From: CAZISM01 sp964541895
GTDB lineage: Bacteria; Zhuqueibacterota; Zhuqueibacteria; Residuimicrobiales; Residuimicrobiaceae
Direction of reading: 5' to 3'
Assembly (NCBI GenBank): GCA_964541895.1
Contig: CAZISM010000007.1
Location: 23,053 to 87,052 of the forward strand
Length of the DNA: 64,000 bases
In this document: positions 54,465-63,818 of the stretch, piece by piece
Numbering within the stretch: the stretch's first letter is position 1
Layout of the letters: every line of letters begins with the position of its first letter
Translations under genes and position numbers: made by a program
The notes under the pieces: generated by a model
The model's input: the letters and a program-made list of their open reading frames with translations, nothing else
Databases searched by the model: none
What the model was told of the DNA's origin: nothing

Positions 54465-55850
54465 TCAGGAAGTATACCCGAATTCTTTTTCCACTTCTGC
54501 GATGGACTCTTCGATCATATCCAGTCCCATGGCCGCATAGTGCTCATCCATGATGAACGGCGGTGACATGCGCAGGATATGGCCGGCCGGAATCCAGGCC
54601 AGCCCTTTGCGAAACGCCTTCTGATACACCAGTTTTCCAGCTTCGGGGAAAGGCTCCTTGCTGTTTTTGTCCTTTACCAGCTCGATGCCGAGCAGGAACC
54701 CTTTGCCTTTGACATCGCCGATGATCGGATGGGCCGCCTGCATCTCCTGCATCCGGCGCATGAAAAAGGCACCCACCGTACGCACATTGTCCAAAAGGTT
54801 TTCTTCTTCAATGACCTCGATCGAGGCCAGGGCGGCGGCGCAAGCCATGGGATTGCCGCCGTAACTGGAGGATGCGGAAATTTTGTTCAACGCATCGGCG
54901 TTTTCCTGTTTGACCATCATCGCCGTCACCGGGAACCCGTTGCCGAAGGATTTGCCAAAGGTGATAATGTCCGGCAATACGTCCCAATGCTGTGTACAGA
55001 TCCATTCTCCTGTTCGCCCCATACCGGCCAGGACCTCATCCGAAAAGAGCAGGATTTTTTTTCGATCGCACAGCTGTCGCAGTTTTGGGAAAAAATCATC
55101 AGGCGGAAAGATCGATCCGGCCCAGCCTTGCGCCGGTTCCAGAACGAACGCGGCGATGTTGCCCACCGTTGCTTCCTGGATAAACTCTTCGTAAAAACTG
55201 ATGTAGCGATCGCTGTCGATCGTGCCATCGGCTTTGGTCCACAAGGGACGATACGGGTCCGGCCGCGGCACCATGTAGAATCCCGGCGCACGGGAGGGGC
55301 CATAGCTGAACACGTCGCCGCGGGTCATTTGCGCCAGGCTGACCGCACCCATGCTTTTGCCATGGAAATCACGGTAACAGGAAATGAACTCGTGCCTGCC
55401 GGTGATGGCCCGCGCTGCGCGCAATCCCGCCTCGACCGCGGTGGTGCCATCGCAGTAAAATTGTACGGCGTTGAGACGGCCGGGCATGATCTCGGCGATT
55501 TTTTCCAGCAGCTTGTCCTTGACCGGCGTGGTAAAATCATGACAGTTCATCAGCGTGTGAGCCCAGTGGGCGACCGCCTCTGATACTTTGGGATGACAAT
55601 GGCCGAGGGAGGTCACATAGATGCCGGAGGAAAAATCGAGATAGCGATTGCCATCCACATCCGTCAGGGTGATGCCGTGTCCCTCGGCGAAACAGACCGG
55701 AAACAGGGTTACCTGGGAACTCAAGCCTTTCATATATCGCGCCGAACTCGCATGCATGGCTTTTGATTTTGGCCCCGGCGTTTCCGTCGCGAAACAGGGG
55801 ATGTGCTGAGCACTCGCTTTCCACCAATCTTTTGCCATAACGTCAAACAT
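54465..55850 (-). CDS. Class III aminotransferase
   Basis: A 461-residue PLP enzyme of aminotransferase class III (the GABA/ornithine/alanine-glyoxylate group). The PLP lysine is in ITFGKSFGNGFPVTAM; FSDEVLAGMGRTGEW is the conserved Asp segment and GTTAVEAGLRAARA the phosphate-binding region. It would move an amino group between an omega-amino compound or amino acid and a keto acid. It is last in the operon, 15 bases behind the FGGY kinase, so its substrate may derive from the sugar. ATG 55850 abuts AAAGG and a second ATG at 55838 has 12 bases of spacing, so the start is uncertain. Confidence 0.88.
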   Translation of the reverse strand: MFDVMAKDWWKASAQHIPCFATETPGPKSKAMHASSARYMKGLSSQVTLFPVCFAEGHGITLTDVDGNRYLDFSSGIYVTSLGHCHPKVSEAVAHWAHTLMNCHDFTTPVKDKLLEKIAEIMPGRLNAVQFYCDGTTAVEAGLRAARAITGRHEFISCYRDFHGKSMGAVSLAQMTRGDVFSYGPSRAPGFYMVPRPDPYRPLWTKADGTIDSDRYISFYEEFIQEATVGNIAAFVLEPAQGWAGSIFPPDDFFPKLRQLCDRKKILLFSDEVLAGMGRTGEWICTQHWDVLPDIITFGKSFGNGFPVTAMMVKQENADALNKISASSSYGGNPMACAAALASIEVIEEENLLDNVRTVGAFFMRRMQEMQAAHPIIGDVKGKGFLLGIELVKDKNSKEPFPEAGKLVYQKAFRKGLAWIPAGHILRMSPPFIMDEHYAAMGLDMIEESIAEVEKEFGYTS

Positions 55851-55865
55851 CCTTTCTCTTGTATA

Positions 55866-57410
55866 TTACAATGAATCGCTGCAAACCAATTCCTGGCGGC
55901 AGAACGGCGCCAGGGTCTGATACAGCTTTTGATATCGGCGAAACAGGTTCGCATAGACGGCCGTGGCCGTTGCCTCCGGTGTGTAGCGTCGGTTCACGCG
56001 CACCAGATGATGGCACCCCTCCTCGAGATTTTCGTAAACACCGCTGCCGACGCCGGCCAGAATAGCCGCACCCAATGACGCTGGTTCTGCAGAACGAAAT
56101 GTGATAAACGGTATGCCGGTGCTGTCGGCGTTGATCTGAGTCCAGAGATCGCTGCGCGCACCTCCGCCGAGGGCGCGGATTTCTTCGATAGCAAGGCCGG
56201 CGTTCTGCAGCACCTGCAGGTTGTTCATGATCATATAGGCCACGGATTCGAGAATGGCGCGAATGAAATGTCCCCGGCCCATGGCGGGAGTAATGCCGTA
56301 GAAGGCGCCTTTTATTTTGTCGTCGAATTCCGGTGACCCTGCACCCATCAGATGAGGCAGCATGAGCAAGCCATCGCAGCCGATAGGGACGGGCGCCGCC
56401 ATAGAGTCGAGGAGGCGATAGACATCCTCGCCCCTGGCTTTGGCGCGACGGATTTCCTGCTGCGCAAAGGTGTCCTTGAACCATTTCAGCACCATACCGG
56501 CCGTTTGCCCGTAGGGCAATATAAAATATTTGCCGGGGACCGCATGACATTGACACGGCAAATTCAATGCGGCCGTTGCCGGCGCCTGGTCCAGCGTCAC
56601 CACCATCGCCATGGAAGCGCCGGTCGTTTCGCTGACAATCCCTTCGCGAAGGTTGCCGCAGCCGATAGCTCCGGCTGCGTGGTCATAGGCGCCGGATACC
56701 ACAGCCAGCCGTTCCGGCAAGCCGGTGGAGCGGGCAAGCTGTTTTCGAATGGTGCCGATTTTTACGCCGGAGGGCACGATGGCGGGCAATTGATCGATGG
56801 TGATGCCGAGATGGTTCAGCATATCCGGCCACCACTGTTTGCTGACGATATCAAATAACAGGGTGGAGGATAGCATGGATTCATTGGCCGTGAAACAACC
56901 GCAGAGTTTGTGGATGAGAAAATCCTCCACCAGCAGAAACCGGGCGGTGTTGGCAACACGTTTCGGCTCATTTCGCTGCAGCCACAAAATACGGGTGGCA
57001 GGCCACATGGGGATTATTTCCGGCTGACCGGTTCTGCGAAACAGAGTCTCTGCGGCAAAGCGGCTTTTAATTTCATCGGCTTCCTGCGCCGAACGATTGT
57101 CGAGCCAGACAATGGCTTTGCGCAAGGGCCGGCCTTGCTGATCCACCGGGATGATGGTTTCGCCCTGGCTGGAAATAGCCAGGGCGGCAATCCGGCCAGG
57201 CTCCACCTTGCTCCGGCGCAACAGGGCGCGAATTACATACAGCGTGCTTTGCCAATAGATTTCCGGGTCCAGCTCACACCGGTCAGGCGCCGGATAGTCC
57301 AGGCTGTATTCGCGGCCTGCGCTGCAGACGATCTGGCCGCTGCTGCGAACCAGGATGCCTTTCACCGCGGTGGTGCCGGCATCGATACCGATCAGGTATC
57401 CTCTTTTCAT
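55866..57410 (-). CDS. FGGY-family sugar kinase
   Basis: A 514-residue kinase with the two ribonuclease H-like domains of the FGGY family: MKRGYLIGIDAGTTAVKGILV at the N terminus, the GAYDHAAGAIGCG segment in the middle and GGGARSDLWTQINAD near the C terminus. Substrates of the family are ketopentoses, ketohexoses, glycerol and similar compounds; xylulokinase and fuculokinase are the nearest by eye. It phosphorylates the ketose made by the adjacent isomerase. Its ATG overlaps the isomerase stop by one base (TAATG at 57408-57412), so the two are translationally coupled. Confidence 0.9.
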   Translation of the reverse strand: MKRGYLIGIDAGTTAVKGILVRSSGQIVCSAGREYSLDYPAPDRCELDPEIYWQSTLYVIRALLRRSKVEPGRIAALAISSQGETIIPVDQQGRPLRKAIVWLDNRSAQEADEIKSRFAAETLFRRTGQPEIIPMWPATRILWLQRNEPKRVANTARFLLVEDFLIHKLCGCFTANESMLSSTLLFDIVSKQWWPDMLNHLGITIDQLPAIVPSGVKIGTIRKQLARSTGLPERLAVVSGAYDHAAGAIGCGNLREGIVSETTGASMAMVVTLDQAPATAALNLPCQCHAVPGKYFILPYGQTAGMVLKWFKDTFAQQEIRRAKARGEDVYRLLDSMAAPVPIGCDGLLMLPHLMGAGSPEFDDKIKGAFYGITPAMGRGHFIRAILESVAYMIMNNLQVLQNAGLAIEEIRALGGGARSDLWTQINADSTGIPFITFRSAEPASLGAAILAGVGSGVYENLEEGCHHLVRVNRRYTPEATATAVYANLFRRYQKLYQTLAPFCRQELVCSDSL

Positions 57411-58479
57411 TATTCCACAACCCTCATGCCTAACAGTTTGGCCACCTGTTTCACCGCAGCGATGTGGTCTCCATAAGCGATCAGATAGTGCTGGCTGATA
57501 ATTTTTTCCACAAACTGTTCCACCGGAACGGGGAGCAGCAGCTCCAGGCCGGGGAATTGCGGTGCCGGTGCATTCCAGCCCAGCTCTTCCCATCGTCTTG
57601 GTTTCAAACCTTCCGCTTTAATGACATGAATGAAATAGTCGTCGCCGCGATAACCCACACGCGCGACCGTGACCGGTCCGGTCTGCATGGCTGACGTGCT
57701 CATCACGCCGGCATTGAGTCCGCCCCAACCGCCGTAGACGGAAGCGCACTTGGCACCACAGACATAGCGGCCGGGGACAAATCCGCAGACACCGACCAGA
57801 ATCCGATCCTTGAAAAACTCGTAGGTTTCGACAAAGGTGGTGGCCTGCCCGGTGAGCGAATTCAGGATCAGTTGCGTCACCAGGCCGAGTGCATCGTCTT
57901 CACATATGGCCGGAATCTTGTCGCCGAGAATGGATTGAACCAGGCAGGGCGGAAATTGCATATATTTTTTCATGCCTTCCACGCACTTGAACGAAATGGC
58001 GGCGTACCCACGCTCGTCGATGAGCTTTTCAGCTGCCAGGGTTATTTTTCCCAGCCGCTCCAGAGTCACATCGGCCACCGGCTGCTCGAACTGCCACTCG
58101 CGGCGAACCGTGTCGATAAAGTGGCGCAACTCTTTTTCATTCACCTCGTCCTGTTTCTGTATCAGCTCCAGCATATCAAAGACCTCGACCTCAGGACCGA
58201 GTTTGGCGCGAAGCGAAACGCCGTCGAACATGGTGGTGTAGAGCCCCATGTCCGCATAGCCCATCATGCCGATGCGGCTGTGCGACAATTTTTTAACCGT
58301 CTGAACCGCCAGGGCGAACTCGCGGATGCGGTGCGGCCGCAGCGGCGAATCCGGCCACTCGTAAATATGCTGGAAGCGAATACCAAAACGGTCCAGGATA
58401 TCGCAGAGTGCCGAAGTGCCGGCCGGAGCGGCCGGCGAAACCAGACTGCCCTCTTTGCTGAATCCGCCCAGGCCCCAGA
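57410..58479 (-). CDS. L-fucose/arabinose isomerase-family protein (N terminus lost in the assembly gap)
   Basis: About 355 residues are visible before the N-run at 58480; the N terminus is missing. The surviving part has the family's C-terminal domain (KCVEGMKKYMQFPPC, AICEDDALGLVTQL, SLTGQATTFVETYEF) and ends in LLGMRVVE. In canonical fucose isomerases the block is HCG; here it is VCG (ILVGVCGFVP), so this looks like a divergent subgroup. It should interconvert an aldose and a ketose. A continuous reading through the N-run to 58627 is only an artefact. The stop overlaps the kinase start. Confidence 0.8.
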
Positions 58480-58579
58480 NNNNNNNNNNNNNNNNNNNNN
58501 NNNNNNNNNNNNNNNNNNNNNNNNNNNNNNNNNNNNNNNNNNNNNNNNNNNNNNNNNNNNNNNNNNNNNNNNNNNNNNN
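58480..58579. other. Assembly gap of 100 unknown bases
   Basis: All 100 positions are N, a standard placeholder for a scaffold join. True length is unknown. It hides the C-terminal tip of the aldolase and the N-terminal part of the isomerase, about 100 residues or more. Confidence 0.99.
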
Positions 58580-59376
58580 TTGTTTGCTGCGTCTGCCGCA
58601 GAAAGGCCTCGCTTGACCACGTCGCATAGAGCGGCCTGAAACTCTTGCGGACGGGGAACCTGCAGGGCGTTGCGGCCAAAAACCACGCCGCGGGCGCCGG
58701 CGGCAATTTCATCGCGCGCCAGTTGCAGGGCATCCCGCTGCGTCGGCTTTTTTTCAGCGCCCAGTCCGAAAATGGGAACCGGGCAACCCTGCGTGACCTT
58801 GGTGAAATCATGTGTGTAAAACGTTTTGATGACATCCGCACCCAGTTCCGCGATAATGCGGGTGCCGATCAGCACCTGTTCATGCAATGCTGCAGCGGTC
58901 AACGTATTGGTGTTGGCCGGGAAGCATTCGCCGATGACCGGTATGCCCAGCTGTCGCGCTTCGGCAGCCAGCTGTCCAAAGACGCTGACATTGGCCGCAT
59001 CCACCGCCTCAGCGCCGGTTTTAAGGGTGAGCGATATGAGAACGATCTCTGCACCCAGACTGACGGCGTCCCGGACCGAGCACGCCGGTACGGTTATGGC
59101 GTTTTGATAGTTCCAGTGAAAGCAGTACACCGTGCTCCAGTTCACACGAACCACAGGAACCGGAGCGCCTTTGCCGGAAAAAAAATCCGTACACTGTTTC
59201 AGCGTACCCGGGCTCAGCAACACCGCATCCACCGCAGGATTGATCTTTTGCAGGGTCTCATGCATGTCGACCATACCCGGAATCGGGCCATCGAACATGC
59301 CGTGATCCACCGCGATGACAACCGCGTTTTCATTTCTGTTGAACAGCTTTTGGAGTCGCAATGATCGACCGGACAT
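58580..59376 (-). CDS. Class I aldolase, DeoC/LacD/LsrF type (3' end in the gap)
   Basis: A TIM-barrel aldolase with 265 residues visible; family members have about 265-295, so only a short tail is missing. MSGRSLRLQKLFNRNENAVVIAVDHGMFDGP is the family opening, with the Asp-His-Gly motif; the probable Schiff-base lysine is in ELGADVIKTFYT. VIGECFPANTNTL is a further conserved segment. It would split a phosphorylated ketose into two carbonyl compounds. ATG 59376 follows AAGGAG by 7 bases; the upstream in-frame ATG at 59442 has none and overlaps the permease gene. Confidence 0.85.
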
Positions 59377-59398
59377 CCAGTATCTCCTTGATCTAATT

Positions 59399-60346
59399 TT
59401 ATGGGATTGTATCCGCTCCTGTCTGCAGTTTCTCTTTTTCAAAAACCGTGGCCAGCAAGGTGCTGGCCAGCGCCAAAAGACCGCCGCAGATCATGAACCA
59501 GGACAAACGTTCGTCCAATATGGCCCAGGCGATGACCACGCCAAGAAAGGGAATGAGATAATTCATCAAGCCGGCCTGGATGGCATCCAGCCGGGATAAC
59601 ACCTGCAAAAAGATCACCATCGAAACGGCATATTGGAACACAGCCAGGATAAAAAGGCCGAGCCATACCGTACCGGTAAACTGGGGCAGACGGCTGAACC
59701 CCTGCGGCTCCAGGTACAGCGTGATGGGCAGCATGAACGCAAAGACGGCAAAATAGCTGTAGAGCAGAACCTGGAGCGGGGTGTAGCGCGTCAGCAATTT
59801 TTTAGAGTAGACGTTATAAAAGGCGGAGCCGTTGATGCTCATAAAGATCAACAGGTTTCCCCAAAAGTACCGTTTGTCGGTGAAATTCAACTCTTTGATG
59901 TCGATGCCGGAGGAGGCCAGCACACCGAGAATGGCCAGAACAAAACTGAGCAGACGCAGCCGGGTCATCTTTTCGCCGAGGATAAGAAACGCCATCAGGC
60001 TGGTAGAGATCGGCAAAGTTAAAAACAGCAGGGCGGCGTTGGAAGCGAGGGAGAGGCCTGTGCCCCAGGTGATGAACAGCTGCGCCACCACTTGACCCAG
60101 CACACCGATCAGCACAAATGCCAGAATATCGCGCCAGGGCATCCTGTTCGGTGCTGCCGTGTTCAGCCGTTGTTCGCGACGGACGATGGGGATGAGAATC
60201 AGCATCGCCAGGGTCATGGGAAAAAACGTGGCGAACACAGGTCCCATCTGCTGTTGCACCAGTTTTACCATGACGAATTGACTTGCCCAGATCAGATTGC
60301 ACAGAATAAGCAGCAGCCAATCTTTGAACCGTTGAATCGTTGTCAT
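59399..60346 (-). CDS. DMT-superfamily (EamA) permease
   Basis: A 315-residue membrane protein with ten hydrophobic segments in two EamA repeats (LLILCNLIWASQFVMVK and, later, NYLIPFLGVVIAWAILDER, with the E-R/K repeat ending). These carriers export or import small metabolites such as amino acids, sugars or nucleotide precursors. ATG 60346 follows AAGGAC by 6 bases; an earlier ATG at 60388 overlaps the regulator gene. Within the sugar operon it may take up the isomerase substrate. Confidence 0.87.
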   Translation of the reverse strand: MTTIQRFKDWLLLILCNLIWASQFVMVKLVQQQMGPVFATFFPMTLAMLILIPIVRREQRLNTAAPNRMPWRDILAFVLIGVLGQVVAQLFITWGTGLSLASNAALLFLTLPISTSLMAFLILGEKMTRLRLLSFVLAILGVLASSGIDIKELNFTDKRYFWGNLLIFMSINGSAFYNVYSKKLLTRYTPLQVLLYSYFAVFAFMLPITLYLEPQGFSRLPQFTGTVWLGLFILAVFQYAVSMVIFLQVLSRLDAIQAGLMNYLIPFLGVVIAWAILDERLSWFMICGGLLALASTLLATVFEKEKLQTGADTIP

Positions 60347-60384
60347 AGTCTGTCCTTGCCGCGAGGAGGTATTTGCACTATGCA

Positions 60385-61152
60385 TCACACCATGGTTATT
60401 TCAAGGCCGTGTTTTAAAAGCGCATCGCGCGGATCCTGGCCAAGACCGGCATCTGTGATCAGCAGATCAAACTCGTTCACCTGCGCATATTTAATGGAAC
60501 CGACGCGGCCGATTTTGCCGTGATCGGCAACCAGCACGCTGGTTTCGGCATGAGCCATCATCGACCTGGTCACCTCGGCAGTGTAGAGATCGTTGGTGGT
60601 GACGCCGTTCTCGAGGGTGATGCCGTCGGCGCCGAGAAAAGCCAGTCTGGCGCGGAACTGTTCCAGATTTTTTTCCGTGATGGGTCCGCTGAGCGCATAA
60701 TTCCCCATGCGATAGGTGCCGCCGAGGAGGATCAGATTCACCTCTCTGGCATAAGCGAGCTCTGCGAGAATAGGAATGGAATTGGTGACGATCGTGAGAT
60801 CGGCAACGGTTTGCAGCGCCCGGGCGATGTGCTGGGTGGTGGTGCCGGTGTCGAGCAGCACGACATCGCCGCGCTGCACGAGAGCCGCTGCTGCCTGGCC
60901 GATCCGCTTTTTCTCTGCGTCCATGGTCCTGCTGCGTTGTTCGAACAAAAGTTCGGAAACAGAGGGTTCGCGTCGCCTGGCACCGCCACGATGTTTTGCC
61001 AGTAATCCCTGGCTAGCCATCTTGTCCAGATCCCGGCGAATGGTTATTTCCGAAACAGCCATGGCTTGCGCCAATTCCGCTATTTTGGCGTGGCCGTGAT
61101 GCTCCAGGTACTCTAAAATGAGCCGAGTTCTTTTGAAATTGGATAATTCCAT
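60385..61152 (-). CDS. DeoR-family transcriptional regulator
   Basis: A 255-residue regulator. The N-terminal winged helix (ILEYLEHHGHAKIAELAQAMAVSEITIRRDLDKMASQGLL) is the DeoR type; the C-terminal domain (VVLLDTGTTTQHIARAL, ILLGGTYRMGNYALSGP, GADGITLENGVTTND) binds a phosphosugar. It is first in a six-gene operon and probably represses it until a phosphorylated intermediate binds. Its upstream region contains three direct repeats (see 61171-61222). No Shine-Dalgarno sequence is evident before ATG 61152. It ends 38 bases before the permease start. Confidence 0.93.
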   Translation of the reverse strand: MELSNFKRTRLILEYLEHHGHAKIAELAQAMAVSEITIRRDLDKMASQGLLAKHRGGARRREPSVSELLFEQRSRTMDAEKKRIGQAAAALVQRGDVVLLDTGTTTQHIARALQTVADLTIVTNSIPILAELAYAREVNLILLGGTYRMGNYALSGPITEKNLEQFRARLAFLGADGITLENGVTTNDLYTAEVTRSMMAHAETSVLVADHGKIGRVGSIKYAQVNEFDLLITDAGLGQDPRDALLKHGLEITMV

Positions 61153-61164
61153 GACTTTTTGTTG

Positions 61165-61170
61165 ATTATA
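61165..61170 (-). promoter_or_regulatory. Minus-strand -10 box candidate for the DeoR gene
   Basis: TATAAT on the minus strand at 61170-61165, thirteen bases before the DeoR start, giving a very short leader. A good -35 element was not found, so confidence is low. Confidence 0.3.
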
Positions 61171-61222
61171 ATTGATAATTTAAGCTTCAAATTAGCAATT
61201 TTAAGCCAATTGTCAATTTAAA
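61171..61222. promoter_or_regulatory. Three direct repeats, candidate DeoR operators
   Basis: Repeats of the form ATTgnnAATTTAAg begin at 61171 (ATTGATAATTTAAG), 61191 (ATTAGCAATTTTAAG) and 61209 (ATTGTCAATTTAAA). Spacing is 20 and 18 bases, about two helical turns. They lie between the regulator gene and the divergent lipoprotein gene, as expected for autoregulation by a DeoR protein. Confidence 0.55.
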
Positions 61223-61386
61223 TTTTCACATCAAAGGCAATATAAGAGTTCGGCTATTTCACGGACTGGAGTATTCTCCTTGCTATTCGTACTCTGGATG
61301 GCTATTTTGAACTGTTCGAGTATTTCTGCTACGTGCCCGGACCATGATGATCCATGGGATGAACCTATTGTTTATAAGGAACGACG

Positions 61387-63678
61387 ATGAACCAAACCGG
61401 ACCTTATGTACTCTTGCTTTGTCTGATCATTGTATTCAGCCTTTTCAACGGCTGCGACCCTGGTCAGCAAACGGATATGCTGTATCTGCAGAACGGGCAG
61501 ATCCGGCTCGGCTTTGATCCCCGCACAGGGTCGTTGCGGCTCTTTCAGGATCAGGTGCGAGAGTACTCGTTTTTGGATGAAAAACACTCTGCCGCCTCTC
61601 CCTGGCACATTATAACCACAACGGCTGCCGGCAGTGATACCATCGATTTCACCGCGGCAAAGCAATTCGATTTTAAAAGGGAGGGCAGACTCGCACTGGT
61701 GATGAAATGGCAGCAGTTCCCTGCGGCTTTTTCAAACCTGGCGGTGACTGTAACCGTGAGCCTGGAGGAGAAAAAGCCCAATTCCAGATGGAAAATTTCG
61801 CTGCAAGGCCTGCGCGGTACGCTGACGAGCCAGGTCACGTTTCCCCGTCTGGCAGGATTGCTGGATCCAGGTAATGAAAAACTGGCGGTACCGCAATGGA
61901 TGGGCCAAATCCTGGACCATCCCAGGCAGCATCTGTCAGCGCTGAACAATCCGGGTAAAAGGTTTGAATGGAGCTACCCTGGCCAGCTTTCCCTGCAATG
62001 CCTGGCGTTATACAATACTGAATGCTGTGGCCTTTATGCAGCCTGTGATGATACGTCGGCTTTTCTGAAAAATTTCAGCATCGCTTTGCAGGATAGCAAC
62101 CAACTGCTGTATGCTGTGCATAACTTTCCCGCGCTGGACAGCACAGTCGACAGTTATGAACCGGCCTATGCCGCTATTATTGGTTCTTTCAAAGGGGATT
62201 GGCTGACAGCGGCGGAGCAGTACCGTGACTGGGGCACTCGGCAACGGTGGTGCAGGGAAGCCAGGTTCAAACGATCGATGACGCCGGACTGGCTGGAAAA
62301 CACGGCGCTTTGGATCTGGAATCGTGGCAAATCACCAAACGTGCTACAGCCGGCTGCTGACCTGCAGCAGAGGCTGGGGCTGCCGGTCAGCGTTTTTTGG
62401 CACTGGTGGCATGGCTGTTTGTATGACGACGGATTTCCTGAATACCTGCCGCCGCGCGAAGGTAAAGCATCGTTCAAGTCGGCTATGGCAACTGCCCATG
62501 ATCAGGGATTGCACGCCATGGTGTATATGAACCAGGTGTTATGGGGCACGTCGACACGCAGCTGGCATGAGGAACACGCCGCAGATCATTCAGCTCGAAA
62601 TATCCAGGGTGAAACGATTTCCCATGTGTTCAACATCTTTACCAACCGGGCGCTGGCCTATATGTGCATGGCAACGCCGTTTTGGAAAGACAAATACGCC
62701 ATGTTATGCGACAGCGTACTGAACGACTATCAGGCCGACGGCGTCTACATGGATATGGCCTGTCTGAGCCTGCGCTGTTACGACCAGCGGCATGGTCATC
62801 CGGTCGGCGGCGGCCGCTACTGGGTAGAACACTTTGGCCGACTAGCCGGCCAGATACGAGCACGGGTTAATGCAACACATCAAGCGATTTTGGCCGGAGA
62901 AGGGTGTGCAGAGGCCTGGTTGCCTTATCTGGATCTCTTTTTAACCCTGGCTGTGAGCAAAGAGCGGTATGCCGGTGTGGGGTCGTGGGAGACCATACCG
63001 TTTTTTCAAGCTGTGTACCATGAATACGGCATTACCTATGGCAACTACTCCTCGCTGGTTGTGCCGCCCTATGACGAGCTCTGGCCAAAAAAATATGCTC
63101 CCAAACAACCGCGTCAGCTGCTGGATGGCAAGTTCAACAAACAGTTCCTTATGGAACAGGCCAGATCATTCGTCTGGGGAATGCAGCCTTGTATCGCCAA
63201 TTATTATCCCTTCCTGGCGCAGGAAAGAGCGCCCGAACTTTTATTTCTTCTGCAGCTGGCCAGGGTCAGGAATATGGGTTTGAAATATCTGCTGGCCGGC
63301 CGTTTCATGAGATCACCGGATATGCTGTTCCCTGAGCAAGAGTTTGACGTATCACGGCTCTCCATTTACGCCGGCAAAAGAGGTGAGAGCGTGCTCTCGT
63401 TTCGCAAGAGTTTTCCGCTGCTGTATGCCGGCACCTGGCTGGCAGGAGACGGGGATATCGCCATCGCACTGGCCAACATTGGTGACGAGCCGTATGACCT
63501 GGACAGCCGCCTGTCGGCCGCTGCCTATTCTTTGCCTGAATCCGGGAGCGTCTCGCTGATCACAGCCGATGGCAAGAAAACGTTGACCGACTATTCCCAG
63601 GGCCAGGCGCTGCTGCGGTTGACGGTGCCGTCCAGGTCGGTGTGTCTGGTGGAAATCAGCGGCAAGCGTTCTCGATAG
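61387..63678 (+). CDS. Secreted lipoprotein of the DUF6259 (TIM-barrel glycosidase-like) type
   Basis: A 763-residue protein with a lipoprotein-like signal (VFSLFNGC). The first ~200 residues are a beta-sandwich (NGQIRLGFDPRTGSLRLFQDQ); the middle is a barrel with WIWNRGKSPNVLQPAADLQQ, VFWHWWHGCLYDDGFPEY and ADGVYMDMACL. That order matches the DUF6259 family, distantly related to carbohydrate hydrolases. Asp residues in DYQADGVYMDMA and the Glu of LAGEGCAEAW are candidate acidic active-site residues. Substrate unknown. ATG 61387 follows AAGGAACGACG. It diverges from the DeoR gene and may belong to the same regulon. Confidence 0.75.
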   Translation: MNQTGPYVLLLCLIIVFSLFNGCDPGQQTDMLYLQNGQIRLGFDPRTGSLRLFQDQVREYSFLDEKHSAASPWHIITTTAAGSDTIDFTAAKQFDFKREGRLALVMKWQQFPAAFSNLAVTVTVSLEEKKPNSRWKISLQGLRGTLTSQVTFPRLAGLLDPGNEKLAVPQWMGQILDHPRQHLSALNNPGKRFEWSYPGQLSLQCLALYNTECCGLYAACDDTSAFLKNFSIALQDSNQLLYAVHNFPALDSTVDSYEPAYAAIIGSFKGDWLTAAEQYRDWGTRQRWCREARFKRSMTPDWLENTALWIWNRGKSPNVLQPAADLQQRLGLPVSVFWHWWHGCLYDDGFPEYLPPREGKASFKSAMATAHDQGLHAMVYMNQVLWGTSTRSWHEEHAADHSARNIQGETISHVFNIFTNRALAYMCMATPFWKDKYAMLCDSVLNDYQADGVYMDMACLSLRCYDQRHGHPVGGGRYWVEHFGRLAGQIRARVNATHQAILAGEGCAEAWLPYLDLFLTLAVSKERYAGVGSWETIPFFQAVYHEYGITYGNYSSLVVPPYDELWPKKYAPKQPRQLLDGKFNKQFLMEQARSFVWGMQPCIANYYPFLAQERAPELLFLLQLARVRNMGLKYLLAGRFMRSPDMLFPEQEFDVSRLSIYAGKRGESVLSFRKSFPLLYAGTWLAGDGDIAIALANIGDEPYDLDSRLSAAAYSLPESGSVSLITADGKKTLTDYSQGQALLRLTVPSRSVCLVEISGKRSR

Positions 63679-63818
63679 GGGATGAGAGCCATGTGGCGCG
63701 GTCAACCTTCCGAGCTCGCTTTGTCGCAGGTGCCGGCGTAAGGATCGCACCGGCCGGCCACCACATTGTTGCCGTATGCCAATATCCATACAGTCATCAC
63801 CATGCGATCTTTCCGATT

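Noticed and set aside
58264..59442. Continuous protein reading through the N-run joining the aldolase to sequence on the other side
   Set aside because: The frame crosses 100 unknown bases and continues in the wrong frame of the isomerase gene; only the parts on each side are supported.
63730..63770. GC-rich inverted segments resembling a terminator between convergent genes
   Set aside because: Arms pair imperfectly and no T-run follows; not supported.
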